64,000 nucleotides of DNA from Allobosea sp. (GTDB lineage Bacteria > Pseudomonadota > Alphaproteobacteria > Rhizobiales > Beijerinckiaceae), in assembly GCA_024231975.1 (NCBI GenBank), contig JAAEQB010000007.1:1-64000 (forward strand), given 5' to 3'. Position numbers and translations under genes: made by a program. This document shows positions 24,348-32,866 of the stretch, piece by piece. Within the stretch, counting starts at the first letter, position 1. The number at the start of each line of letters is the position of its first letter. The notes under the pieces were generated by a model. That model was not told the DNA's origin. It saw only the letters and a list, made by a program, of their open reading frames with translations, and did no database searches.

Positions 24348-24860
24348 TCAAGGTTGACGCTGGTCCTTCGGCTGGGCCGCGAAGACCGTCTGGCGCTCGA
24401 TCTCAAGCACGTTCTCCGGTCGCGGGAAATTCTCCGGGGCCGGCTCGCCTGCCATACGCGGGCGGCCGATCAGGCGGAAGAAGTCTTCGAGGCCGTTCGG
24501 CACGATCAGCCAGACCCAGTGCAGATCCTCGGTGCCGTCGTTGATGAACATGTGGCGGCGGCTCTTGCCGATGAAGATCGCAGTGCCAGGCACGGCAGGC
24601 ACGTCCTTGCCATCGAGCACGGCCCGGCCCTTGCCCTTGAGGAAGTAGATGACCTCCTCATGCCGGTCATGACTGTGCTCGCGGACATGCCCACCGGGCG
24701 GCACGGTCTGGGTGCCGAAGGCGAGCGGGTTGTCCATCCTGACCTTGGACGGGTCGAGCGCGACCTCGATATGGCCATTGGCCGGCACGGGCTGCCAGTA
24801 GCTCGTCGCGCTGCCGGGCTGGACGACGAAGGTCTCGCCGGGTTCGTGGATCTCGCTCAT
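24348..24860 (-). CDS. Cupin-domain protein
   Basis: 170 residues containing one conserved cupin barrel. Motif 1 PPGGHVREHSHDRHEEVIYFLKG supplies the metal ligands H62, H64 and E68 or E69; motif 2 PAVPGTAIFIGKSRRHMFIN supplies H103. The protein may be a small metal-dependent dioxygenase, isomerase or sensor; the substrate is unknown. It lies 9 bases upstream of the aspartate-dehydrogenase-like gene and just after the transporter ATPase, so it belongs to the same operon. Confidence 0.85.
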   Translation of the reverse strand: MSEIHEPGETFVVQPGSATSYWQPVPANGHIEVALDPSKVRMDNPLAFGTQTVPPGGHVREHSHDRHEEVIYFLKGKGRAVLDGKDVPAVPGTAIFIGKSRRHMFINDGTEDLHWVWLIVPNGLEDFFRLIGRPRMAGEPAPENFPRPENVLEIERQTVFAAQPKDQRQP

Positions 24861-24873
24861 GGGTGAGGCTCCG

Positions 24874-26487
24874 TCAGTTCGCCCTTCCCGGCACGGCGGA
24901 AAGCAGCTTCTGGGTGTAGGGGTGCTTCGGCGCGGCGAAGATGTCGGCGGTGACGCCGTGCTCGACGACCTCGCCGCGTTGCATGATCGCGATCCGGTCG
25001 CAGATCTGCGCCGCGACGCGCAGGTCATGGGTGATGAAGATCATCGAGAGCGAAAGCTTGTCGCGCAGCTCGACCAGCAGCTTTAGCACCTGCGCCTGCA
25101 CGGAGACGTCGAGCGCCGAGACGGCCTCGTCGGCGACCAGCACCTTGGGTTCGAGCGCGAGCGCCCGCGCCAGTCCGATGCGCTGGCGCTGGCCGCCGGA
25201 GAATTCATGCGGCAGGCGGTCGGTCGCGGCGGGGTCGAGCCCGACCAGCGCGAAGAGCTCCTTGGCGCGGGCCATCGCGTCGGCGCGTTTCGTGCCGCGG
25301 GCGATCAGGCCCTGCGTGACGAGATCGCCGACGCTGCGGCGCGGGTTGAGCGAGGCGTAGGGGTCCTGGAAGACCATCTGGACGAGATGGCGCTGGCGCC
25401 GCAGCGCCTCGCCCTCGAGGCCGCCGAAATCGACACCTGCGAGCTCGATCGCGCCGCTGTCGGGATCGAGCAGGCGCACGATGCAGCGTGCCAGCGTCGA
25501 CTTGCCCGAGCCGCTTTCGCCGACGATGCCGAGCGTCGCCTGGCTCGGTAGCGAGATGGTCGCCGACTTCACCGCATAGGTGACGCGCTGCTTGCGGCCG
25601 AACCAGCCGCCGCCGGTGCGATAGGTCTTGGAGAGGTCGCGCACCGTCGCGATGGTCTGGTCGGGCAGGGTGCGCGGCGGCGGCGGCGTCAGGCTCGGCA
25701 CTGCCGCGATCAGCGCCTTGGTGTAGGGGTGCTGTGGGTCGTGCAGCACAGCCTGCGCACTGCCGCTTTCCACGACCTTGCCGTGCTGCATCACCATGAC
25801 CCGGTCGGCGATCTCGGCGACGACGCCGAAATCATGGGTGATGAACAGCACCGCCATGCCGGTGCGGCGCTGGATGTCGCGGATCAGCTCGAGGATCTGC
25901 GCCTGGATGGTGACGTCGAGCGCCGTGGTCGGCTCGTCGGCGATCAGGATCTTCGGTTCGAGGGCGAGCGCCATCGCGATCATCACGCGCTGGCGCTGGC
26001 CGCCGGAGAGTTCGTGCGGATAGGCGCGATAGGCCGAGGCCGGCTCGGGAATGCCGACCTCGTCGAGCAGCTTCAGCGCCCGCGCCTCGATCTCAGCCCT
26101 CGGCAGGTCGGTATGGGCGCGGAACATCTCGGCGATCTGGTCGCCGGCGGTGCGCAGCGGGTTCAGCGCCGTCATCGGCTCCTGGAAGATCATGCCGATC
26201 TCGGGACCGCGGATGGCGCGGAGTTCGTCCTCCGAGAGACGGACGATGTCGCGCTCGCCGAGCAAGATCCTGCCGCTGCGGACCGGCAGCGAGGGCGGCA
26301 GCAGCCCCATCAGCGCAGAGGCGGTCATCGACTTGCCGGAGCCGCTCTCGCCGACAACGCAGACGATCTCGCCGGCGTTCAAGGTCAGCGACAGCGTCTC
26401 CACGGCGAAGGGGCGGTCGGCGCCCCTGGGCAGGGCGATGGAGAGGTCCTCGATGCGGACGAGCGGGGCAAACGCGGGAGCGCTCAT
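24874..26487 (-). CDS. Dipeptide-type ABC transporter ATPase, two ATP-binding domains fused (DppD-DppF)
   Basis: 537 residues with two complete nucleotide-binding domains in one chain. Domain 1: Walker A GESGSGKS near residue 46, signature LSGGQ, Walker B ILIADEPTTALD. Domain 2: Walker A GESGSGKS near 320, signature FSGGQRQR, Walker B VLVADEAVSALD. Each is followed by the oligopeptide-type C-terminal region (HPYTKALIAAVPSL; HPYTQKLLSAVPG). It powers uptake by the two permeases encoded upstream; its start overlaps dppC by four bases. A longer frame reaching 27174 only reads through dppC in another frame. Confidence 0.94.
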   Translation of the reverse strand: MSAPAFAPLVRIEDLSIALPRGADRPFAVETLSLTLNAGEIVCVVGESGSGKSMTASALMGLLPPSLPVRSGRILLGERDIVRLSEDELRAIRGPEIGMIFQEPMTALNPLRTAGDQIAEMFRAHTDLPRAEIEARALKLLDEVGIPEPASAYRAYPHELSGGQRQRVMIAMALALEPKILIADEPTTALDVTIQAQILELIRDIQRRTGMAVLFITHDFGVVAEIADRVMVMQHGKVVESGSAQAVLHDPQHPYTKALIAAVPSLTPPPPRTLPDQTIATVRDLSKTYRTGGGWFGRKQRVTYAVKSATISLPSQATLGIVGESGSGKSTLARCIVRLLDPDSGAIELAGVDFGGLEGEALRRQRHLVQMVFQDPYASLNPRRSVGDLVTQGLIARGTKRADAMARAKELFALVGLDPAATDRLPHEFSGGQRQRIGLARALALEPKVLVADEAVSALDVSVQAQVLKLLVELRDKLSLSMIFITHDLRVAAQICDRIAIMQRGEVVEHGVTADIFAAPKHPYTQKLLSAVPGRAN

Positions 26488-27314
26488 CGGTTGCGCAGCC
26501 TCGGATTGAGCGCGTCGTTCAGGCCCTGGCCGACCAGCGAGACCGAGAGGATGGTCAGCAGGATGGCGACGCCGGGGATGGCCGAGACATACCATTCGCT
26601 GCGCAGCACCTTGCGGCCCTGGCCGATCAGGTTGCCCCAGGAGGCGATGTTCGGGTCGGACAGGTCGAGGAAGGCGAGGGCGCTCTCCAGGAGGATCGCG
26701 GTCGCCATCACGACGCTGCCATAGACGATGATCGGGGCGAGCGCGTTGGGCAGGACCTCGCGGAAGATGATCCAGCGATTGGTCAGGCCGAGCGTGCGGC
26801 AGGCCTGGACGAATTCGCGGTTGCGCAGGGTCAGGAACTCCGCCCGCGTCAGGCGCGCCACCGCCGGCCAGGAGACGACGCCGATCGCGATCGTCACCGC
26901 CGTCATGTTCGAGCCGACGACGACAACCAGCACCAGCAGCAGGATGAAGTTCGGCAGGGTCTGGAAGGCCTCGGTCAGGCGCATCAGCACATCGTCGGTC
27001 AGCCCGCCATAGAAGCCGGCGAGCGCGCCGATGACGATGCCGATCGCGATCGCGATCAGGGTGGAGACGATGCCCATCAGCAGCGTGGTGCGGGCGCCAT
27101 GGGCGATCTGGGCGGCGATGTCGCGCCCGGACGCATCGGTGCCAAGCAGGAAGCGGCCGGCGGGATTGGGCCATTGCAGCGGCCGGCCGGCGAGGCCGAG
27201 CGGATCGCGCGGATAGAGCACGTCGGCGAAGAGGGCGAGGCCGACGATGACGACGAGCAGGACGAGGCCGAGCATGGCGGCCGGGCTCATCAGGAAATGC
27301 TTGAGCGCCTTCAT
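26484..27314 (-). CDS. Dipeptide-type ABC transporter permease, DppC-like
   Basis: 276 residues with six transmembrane helices. DppC-type hallmarks are the GRFLLGTDASGRDIAAQIAHGART segment (about 53-76) and the cytoplasmic EAA loop REFVQACRTLGLTNRWIIFREVLPNALAPIIV near 166-197. It pairs with the DppB-like permease three bases upstream to form the membrane channel for the solute captured by the binding protein at 28422-30026. Confidence 0.94.
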   Translation of the reverse strand: MKALKHFLMSPAAMLGLVLLVVIVGLALFADVLYPRDPLGLAGRPLQWPNPAGRFLLGTDASGRDIAAQIAHGARTTLLMGIVSTLIAIAIGIVIGALAGFYGGLTDDVLMRLTEAFQTLPNFILLLVLVVVVGSNMTAVTIAIGVVSWPAVARLTRAEFLTLRNREFVQACRTLGLTNRWIIFREVLPNALAPIIVYGSVVMATAILLESALAFLDLSDPNIASWGNLIGQGRKVLRSEWYVSAIPGVAILLTILSVSLVGQGLNDALNPRLRNR

Positions 27315-27317
27315 GGC

Positions 27318-28295
27318 TCAGGCTCCCGCGCTGATGCGGGGGTCGAGCCGCGCATAGATGAGATCGACGATGAAGTTCACGCAGATGACCATGACGGCGG
27401 AGACGAAGACGATGCCGAGCAAGGTGTTGAGGTCGCGCTGGACCACGGATTCATAGGCGAGGCGGCCGATGCCCGGCAGCGAGAACACGCTCTCGATCAC
27501 CACCGAGCCGCCGAGCATGGTGCCGGCCTGCAGGCCGATCAGCGTCACCATCGGCAGCAGTGCATTGCGCAGCACGTGCCGGCGGACGATCTCGCCGCGG
27601 GTCAGCCCCTTGGCGCGGGCGGTGCGGACGAAGTCGAGCGTCGAGACCTCCAGCATCGAGGCACGCATGATGCGCAGATAGATGGCGAGGAAGATCAGCG
27701 CGAGCGTGATCGTCGGCTGGATCAGATGGCGGGCGATGTCGAGCACCAGCCAGATCCCCGTCGCGCCCGAGCCGATCTCGTAGAGCCCGCCCGGCGGCAG
27801 CCAGGCCAGCCAGATCGAGAACACGACGATGCTCATCAGCCCGAGCCAGAAGGACGGCGTCGCGTAGAAGAGCAGGCCGAGCAGCGAGATCAGCGTGTCG
27901 GCCCAGCCGTTGACGCGCTGCGCTGAGACGATGCCGAGCAGCATGCCGGCGAAGAACGCGAAGCTCAGCGCCGAGAGCATCAGCATCAGCGTCGCCGGCA
28001 GCCGCTCCAGGATCACGGTCGCGACCGGCTTGTTGTAGATGGCGGAGAAGCCGAGATCGAGCCGGACCAACCGCCAGAGATAGTCGAGCAGGCGCACGGC
28101 CGCGCTGCCTTCCAGCCCGTAGAAGCGCCGCAATTCGGCGGCCTGCGCGGGGTCGCCGCCGCCCATCTGCGCCATCAGCGCATCGACGGTGTCGCCGGGG
28201 GCGAACTGCAGGAGGATGAACAATCCGGCGAGCAGGATGAGCAGCGTCGGGATGCTGCTCATCAGCCGTCGTCCGGCCAGTTTCAAGATGTGCAT
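27318..28295 (-). CDS. Dipeptide-type ABC transporter permease, DppB-like
   Basis: 325 residues with six transmembrane helices and the long first periplasmic loop of DppB proteins (RFYGLEGSAAVRLLDYLWRLVRLDLGFS). The EAA loop VSTLDFVRTARAKGLTRGEIVRRHVLRNALLPMV and the following GGSVVIESVFSLPGIGRL are conserved. It is separated from the binding-protein gene by 126 bases containing a stable stem-loop, which would make its expression lower than that of the binding protein. Confidence 0.94.
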   Translation of the reverse strand: MHILKLAGRRLMSSIPTLLILLAGLFILLQFAPGDTVDALMAQMGGGDPAQAAELRRFYGLEGSAAVRLLDYLWRLVRLDLGFSAIYNKPVATVILERLPATLMLMLSALSFAFFAGMLLGIVSAQRVNGWADTLISLLGLLFYATPSFWLGLMSIVVFSIWLAWLPPGGLYEIGSGATGIWLVLDIARHLIQPTITLALIFLAIYLRIMRASMLEVSTLDFVRTARAKGLTRGEIVRRHVLRNALLPMVTLIGLQAGTMLGGSVVIESVFSLPGIGRLAYESVVQRDLNTLLGIVFVSAVMVICVNFIVDLIYARLDPRISAGA

Positions 28296-28381
28296 GAGCC
28301 GTGGTCTTCAAGCGCCGGGCGCGCGGATGACCGGCATCCGGGAGCGTCGAGCGGGTCTTGTCAAAGGCGGTGGTCAGGCGG

Positions 28382-28410
28382 GGAGCGCCGCCGCCAAGGG
28401 CGGCCGCTCC
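28382..28410 (-). other. Intercistronic stem-loop between binding protein and permease
   Basis: GGAGCG (28382-28387) and GCCGCC (28390-28395) pair with GGCGGC (28399-28404) and CGCTCC (28405-28410), 12 bp with a two-base bulge. It lies directly after the binding-protein stop and has no U run, so it more likely protects the upstream mRNA or terminates partially. Confidence 0.55.
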
Positions 28411-28421
28411 GGTTTGCCGGA

Positions 28422-30026
28422 TCAGGGCTCGAACCACAGATCCGCCCAGTGGCTCGACGGCCAGCGCGGATTGTTGTGGTGGTTCTTCAGCTTCTTGCTG
28501 GTGACCGAGATGAACTGGCGCTCGGTCGCCATCCACAGCGGCACCTCGGTGTTGAGCAGGTTGACGAGCTCCGGATAGGCGGCCTTGCGCTTGGCCGGAT
28601 CGATCTCGAAGGCGGCGTCGTCCATCATCTTGTCGGCCTTGGGGTCGACCCAGCCCCACTGGTTGGTGAAGGCGGTGCCCTTCGGGCTGCCCGAGCGGTA
28701 CCAGACCATGGTGCTGATCGCCGGGTCGGCGCGGTAGATGTGCCAGCCGGTCGAGAGGTCGTAGTCCCAGTCGCGATAGACCGCGGTCAGATAGGTCGCA
28801 GCATCCGGACGCTGGAGCTCGACCTTGATACCGACCTGCTGCAGCGACTGCTGGATGAAGGTCGACCAGAGCGGGATGTCCTCGCCGAAGGGCGGGCTCA
28901 GCATCTTCAGCGAGAAGCGCACCCCGCCGGCGCCGCGCTTGAAGCCGGCCTCGTCGAGCAGCGCATTGGCCTTCTTGACGTCGAAGGCATAGTCCGGCGC
29001 GCCGGCCTTGTAGAAATTGGTCGAGACCGACGGGATCGGCCCATGGGCGCGCTTGCCGTTGCCGTACAGGAAGTTCTCGATGAAGAAGTCGGTGTCGACC
29101 GCGTGGATGATGGCGCGGCGCACGCGCACATCCGCGAGTTCCTTGCGGCGCAGGTTGAACTCGATCGTGTTCTGGAAGGGCTGGCGCTCATTGCCGCGCG
29201 AGGAGACCTCGAAGCGGGCGTCCTTGCCGAGCCGGTCGATATCGGCCAGCGGCAGCGAGGAGTAGTTGCTCATATGGACCTGGCCGGCCTCGATCGCGGC
29301 GGTCGCGGCGGCCTTGTCGGTGATGAAGCGCCAGACGATCTTGTCGAGATAGGGGAAGCCCTTGCGCCAGTAATCGGGATTGCGCTCGGCGATGACGTAC
29401 TGCCCGCGCTCATACTGGGCGAATTTGAACGGGCCGGTGCCGATCGGGGCGACGTTGGCCGGGTTGTCGAGGATGTTGGTGCCCTCGTAGACATGCTTGG
29501 GCGCGATGTAGCCGAGGTCGGGCGCCGCGCCCATGAACAGGTCCATCGGCATCGGGCGGCTATAGCGGAAGATCGCGGTGTGGGCGTCGGGCGTGTCGAC
29601 CGCCTCCAGCGCCGAATGCAGCGCGGTGCCGTAGTTCAGGTGCTTCTTCCACAGCTCCATGGCCGTGTACTGCACGTCGGCCGAGGTGAAGGGCTTGCCG
29701 TCATGCCACTTCACGCCCTCGCGCAGCTTGATGGTGATGGTCTTGCCGTCGGCCGAGCCTTCCCAGCTCGTCGCCAGCATCGGCTCGAGCTCGCCCTTCT
29801 CGTTGAGGTCGACCAGGGGCTCCATGATCTTGGAGGCGATGACATAGACGCCGGTCGAGGCCCGCAAGGCCGGGTTCAGGATGCGCTGCTCCTGCGGCAT
29901 GTGCACGGTGATGGTACCGCCGCGGCGCGGCTCCTGGGCGAAGGTGGTGGCCGGCAATGCGGCCGCCATTGCGAGCGCGCCGGCGCTGGCGAGCAGGCGG
30001 CGCCGTGTCGGATGTGTCGTGGTCAT
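28422..30026 (-). CDS. ABC transporter substrate-binding protein, family 5 (dipeptide/nickel type)
   Basis: 534 residues. The start ATG 30026 has GGAGGGG upstream. Residues 1-30 (THPTRRRLLASAGALAMAAALPATTFAQ) are an exported signal with a twin-arginine-like front. The mature part follows the SBP_bac_5 plan: LNPALRASTGVYVIASKIMEPLV, KTITIKLREGVKWHDGKPFTSADV (the family signature, about 90-113), IGTGPFKF, and LDEAGFKRGAGG. It captures peptides or a peptide-like or small amino compound in the periplasm and delivers it to DppB/DppC; the ligand is not evident. Confidence 0.93.
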   Translation of the reverse strand: MTTTHPTRRRLLASAGALAMAAALPATTFAQEPRRGGTITVHMPQEQRILNPALRASTGVYVIASKIMEPLVDLNEKGELEPMLATSWEGSADGKTITIKLREGVKWHDGKPFTSADVQYTAMELWKKHLNYGTALHSALEAVDTPDAHTAIFRYSRPMPMDLFMGAAPDLGYIAPKHVYEGTNILDNPANVAPIGTGPFKFAQYERGQYVIAERNPDYWRKGFPYLDKIVWRFITDKAAATAAIEAGQVHMSNYSSLPLADIDRLGKDARFEVSSRGNERQPFQNTIEFNLRRKELADVRVRRAIIHAVDTDFFIENFLYGNGKRAHGPIPSVSTNFYKAGAPDYAFDVKKANALLDEAGFKRGAGGVRFSLKMLSPPFGEDIPLWSTFIQQSLQQVGIKVELQRPDAATYLTAVYRDWDYDLSTGWHIYRADPAISTMVWYRSGSPKGTAFTNQWGWVDPKADKMMDDAAFEIDPAKRKAAYPELVNLLNTEVPLWMATERQFISVTSKKLKNHHNNPRWPSSHWADLWFEP

Positions 30027-30073
30027 GGTCCCCTCCATTGTCGTGATTGCTTGTGATTGTCGTCGGCGAGCGG

Positions 30074-30928
30074 TCATTCCCGCTTGGCGGATGTCTCCCA
30101 GCCGATCAGTGCGCCGTCGACGCCCGCACAGAGCAGGGCGCCCGGGCCGGTCCATTCGGCAAAGGAAGAGGCGGCCTTGATGTCCGCGATCGACAGGACG
30201 ACGCCGCAGCGCGGTAGCGCGTTGTCGGCCTGACGCCCCCAGCGTGCCGCGAAGCTTGCGGCGTCGACGAAGACGAGGTCGGCGCCGCGCGGGCGCATGG
30301 TGACGGTGTGGGCACCAGCGCTCAGGCTGACCGGCAGGTCGAGCAGCTTGCCGCAGAGTTCCGCTTCGGCGCGCGGGTCGGCGGCAACGATCTCGATCCG
30401 CTTCAGCGCCCGGGCGCCGTTGCGATGCGTGGTCAGGCTCGGCAGCCAGACGGTCTCGCGGGTGAGATGCTGGCAGGCGAACAGGCGAACATTTCCGGGC
30501 GCCGGCTCCAGCGGCCATTGGAAGATGCGAAAGCCCGCCTCGCCCATGCGTCCGCCATCGAGCTCGACCGGGCGGCGGAATTCGAAGGGGCCGGTGCTGC
30601 CGGCAAAGCCGTCGCGCTTCAGGCCGGCGAGGCCGGCAGCGGCGTCGTTGGTGCGCATGGCGAGGCGCTCAAGCCCAGCACCTTCGGCGAGGAAGTTGCG
30701 TGTCGGGGCGTTGAACTCGGTAGCGACGAGCACGCCGAGGAGTTCGACATAGTCGTCCTCGAACATGATCGTGTGGTTGCCGGTGCCGAGATAGTCGCTG
30801 TGCAGACCGCGCGGCGAGACCGTGAAGCCCAGCGCCTGCCAGCGCTGCGCCGACGCCGACAGCTCGCTCACGGCGATGACGATGTGGTCGAGCCCGAGGA
30901 CGTGGTCGCGCATCCCTAGAGGTTCCAT
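30074..30928 (-). CDS. VOC-superfamily (glyoxalase-like) protein
   Basis: 284 residues with a vicinal-oxygen-chelate fold: LGLDHIVIAVSELSASAQRWQALGFTVSPRG at the front contains a metal-ligand His (H15), and a second half begins near GARALKRIEIVAADPRAEAEL. It resembles the long glyoxalase-3-like VOC proteins, which act as dioxygenases, isomerases or lyases. ATG 30928 is the outer start; ATG 30913 is possible. It is the first gene of the long transporter operon and lies 237 bases from the divergent-free GntR gene, with a palindromic site upstream. Confidence 0.8.
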   Translation of the reverse strand: MEPLGMRDHVLGLDHIVIAVSELSASAQRWQALGFTVSPRGLHSDYLGTGNHTIMFEDDYVELLGVLVATEFNAPTRNFLAEGAGLERLAMRTNDAAAGLAGLKRDGFAGSTGPFEFRRPVELDGGRMGEAGFRIFQWPLEPAPGNVRLFACQHLTRETVWLPSLTTHRNGARALKRIEIVAADPRAEAELCGKLLDLPVSLSAGAHTVTMRPRGADLVFVDAASFAARWGRQADNALPRCGVVLSIADIKAASSFAEWTGPGALLCAGVDGALIGWETSAKRE

Positions 30929-30966
30929 TCACAGCGGGATTTCCCCGATGGCATGAACCGTGTCAT

Positions 30967-30992
30967 AAGTGCATGCAGTTGTACAGGCACTT
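30967..30992 (-). promoter_or_regulatory. Candidate GntR operator upstream of the VOC-transporter operon
   Basis: AAGTGC (30967-30972) and GCACTT (30987-30992) form an inverted repeat around TTGTACAG. The inner GTACAGGCAC matches GTGTAGACAC at 36753 in seven of ten positions. It lies about 40 bases before the VOC start codon. The rest of 30929-31165 shows nothing else. Confidence 0.4.
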
Positions 30993-31165
30993 TTGGACAT
31001 ACCGTGCGCAGCCCCTGCCCAAATCGCAGATTCTTGCTGAGGAAAGCGCCGGTCGTGGCACGCGCTGCATTAGCCCGCGAGGCGAGCGGGCCGACAAAAA
31101 GCGCTTCGAATTCAAGGTCAAACTACAGCCGCGCGACGGCATGCGGCTGCGTGGCAGGCCTCGCG

Positions 31166-31930
31166 CTATTTCCGCGCGGTGCGCCCCCGGCGGCGTGGCG
31201 GTGTGTCCTCGTCCGGCAGGTAGCTTTTCAGCAGCGCTTCCTTGAGGGCGGCGCGGGCCTCGGCGAAGGTCAGCGAGATGTGCTGGCGCAGGATGTCGAC
31301 GCCGCGCTGGCGATCACGGTCGACCAGGGCCTGGAGGATGCGCGCATGGTCGTCGACCAGGCTCCAGTGCTGCGGCGCGTTCTCGATCTGGGCCCGGCGC
31401 ACGAAGCGGATGCGCGCGTTCATGCCGGTCAGCTGGTGGACGATCTCGGGGTTGTTGGCGAGCTCGGCGAGGTGGACGTGGAAGGCTTCGTCCAGTTCGA
31501 GGATTTCGTCCGGATCGCGTCTGTCGTAGCGCGGATGCGCATCGGCCCAGAAGGCCTGGAGCTTGGCGATGCCCGCTTCGTCTGCGCGCTCGCAAGCCAG
31601 CGCAAAGGCGCCGGTCTCGATGATCGAGCGCATCTCGAACAGGTCGAGCAGGTCGTCGATGTCGAGCCCGCGGAAGCAGAAGCCGCGATTGGGCGTGAAC
31701 ACCAGGAAGCCTTCGGAGGCGAGCCGGTTCAGCGCCTCGCGGACCGGGGTGCGCGAGAGATCGAGCATCTCGGCGAGATGGACTTCGTTGATTCGCTCGG
31801 CCGGGCGCATCTTGAACTCGACGAGCTGCTGCCGGATCGCCTTGTAGGCGCGCTCGGCGCTGTCGGCGGCGCGGCGCGGCGCGGTCCTGTCGGCCTTTTC
31901 CGCGGTTGTGGCCCTGGCGGTCTTCGGCAT
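31166..31930 (-). CDS. GntR/FadR-family (FCD) transcriptional regulator
   Basis: 254 residues. The winged helix-turn-helix at about 27-95 contains INEVHLAEMLDLSRTPVREALNRLASEGFLVFTPNRGF, the GntR signature. The C-terminal FCD domain (about 100-225) has the acidic/His metal site candidates in LDEAFHVHLAELANN and the late VDDHARILQALVDRDRQRG. It lies between the transport operon and the divergent reductase gene. Related palindromes in three promoters of the block make it the likely master regulator, probably relieved by a pathway intermediate. The basic C-terminus (PPRRRGRTARK) is unusual. Confidence 0.88.
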   Translation of the reverse strand: MPKTARATTAEKADRTAPRRAADSAERAYKAIRQQLVEFKMRPAERINEVHLAEMLDLSRTPVREALNRLASEGFLVFTPNRGFCFRGLDIDDLLDLFEMRSIIETGAFALACERADEAGIAKLQAFWADAHPRYDRRDPDEILELDEAFHVHLAELANNPEIVHQLTGMNARIRFVRRAQIENAPQHWSLVDDHARILQALVDRDRQRGVDILRQHISLTFAEARAALKEALLKSYLPDEDTPPRRRGRTARK

Positions 31931-32039
31931 TCAGCCTCTCTGTCCGGCCGGTCTGCGGTCGCGCCCGGCCTCTCGACGCTTCATGCTTGAAAGCGCCCAG
32001 CACGCAAAAATCAACCACCGATCGCCATTGCTGCAAGCA

Positions 32040-32049
32040 GTGTGCGCAC
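32040..32049. promoter_or_regulatory. Candidate GntR operator between gntR and the reductase gene
   Basis: GTGTGCGCAC lies 14 bases before the start codon at 32063 and 109 bases before the gntR start. It matches GTGTAGACAC (36753-36762) in seven of ten positions. Confidence 0.35.
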
Positions 32050-32062
32050 TCATGGATGCAAC

Positions 32063-32866
32063 ATGACACGAATCGGCTTCCTCGGCGTCGGTCATCTCGC
32101 TGAAGAGATGATCACCGGGCTCCTGCGCAGCGGCCTCTCGGCGAGTGAGATGATCCTGTCGCCGCGCGGGCACGGCCCGAAGCTGGCGGAGCGCCATGGC
32201 ATCGCGCTCGCCGGCGACAATGGCTCGCTCGTCGCGGAGGCAGACATCGTGCTGCTGGCGACGCGGCCGGGCGATGCCGTCGCCGCGGTGATGGGGCTGG
32301 GCTGGCGGCCGGGCCAGATCCTGGTCTCGGCCTGTGCCGGCGTGCCGCTGGCTGATCTGCGCGCGGCGGCCGCGCCGGCGGACGTGGTGCGGATCATGCC
32401 GCTGACCGCCGCCTCGATCGGCGCGAGCCCGACCACCGTTTATCCTGACCTGCCGGCGCTGCGGCCGCTGCTGGCACGGCTCGGCGCGGTCATCCCGCTC
32501 GCCGACGAAGCCGGGTTCGAGACCGCGACGGTCAGCGCCGCGATCTATGGCTGGGCGCAGGTGCTGATCGGACTTGGGCGCGACTGGTCGCTCGCCCATG
32601 GCCTGGCGCCTGAGACGGCGCGGCAGCTGGCGGCCGAGACCTTCGTCGCCGCCGGCCGGATGATCGCCGAGCGGCCGGAACCAGTCGAAGCGCTGCTCAC
32701 GAGCCTGGCGACGCCGGGCGGCATCACCGAATGTGGCCTGAAGGTGCTCGAAGCGGGAGACGTCGAGGCGAGCTGGATTGCCGCCAGCGATGCGGTGCTG
32801 GAGAAGCTGACAGGCGCTCCGGCCGGCGCCGCCGGGCGTGAGGAGCTCAGCCCTCCACCGACTTGA
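32063..32866 (+). CDS. Pyrroline-5-carboxylate reductase-like NAD(P)-dependent protein
   Basis: 267 residues starting MTRIGFLGVGHLAEEM with the Rossmann Gly pattern. The order of motifs follows ProC: VLLATRPGDAVAAV, ILVSACAGVPLADL, VRIMPLTAAS (P5CR has RxMPN here), and the C-terminal dimer segment TSLATPGGITECGLKVLE, close to the P5CR signature PGGTT.xGL..L. The change MPN to MPL and the company of non-proline genes suggest another imine or keto substrate. ATG 32063 is the natural start. It converges with the SDR gene with a 20-base overlap. Confidence 0.75.
   Translation: MTRIGFLGVGHLAEEMITGLLRSGLSASEMILSPRGHGPKLAERHGIALAGDNGSLVAEADIVLLATRPGDAVAAVMGLGWRPGQILVSACAGVPLADLRAAAAPADVVRIMPLTAASIGASPTTVYPDLPALRPLLARLGAVIPLADEAGFETATVSAAIYGWAQVLIGLGRDWSLAHGLAPETARQLAAETFVAAGRMIAERPEPVEALLTSLATPGGITECGLKVLEAGDVEASWIAASDAVLEKLTGAPAGAAGREELSPPPT

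Noticed and set aside
24874..27174. 766-residue frame that extends the ABC ATPase upstream.
   Set aside because: The first 229 codons read through the DppC gene in another frame; the ATG at 26487 overlaps the dppC stop as usual in operons.
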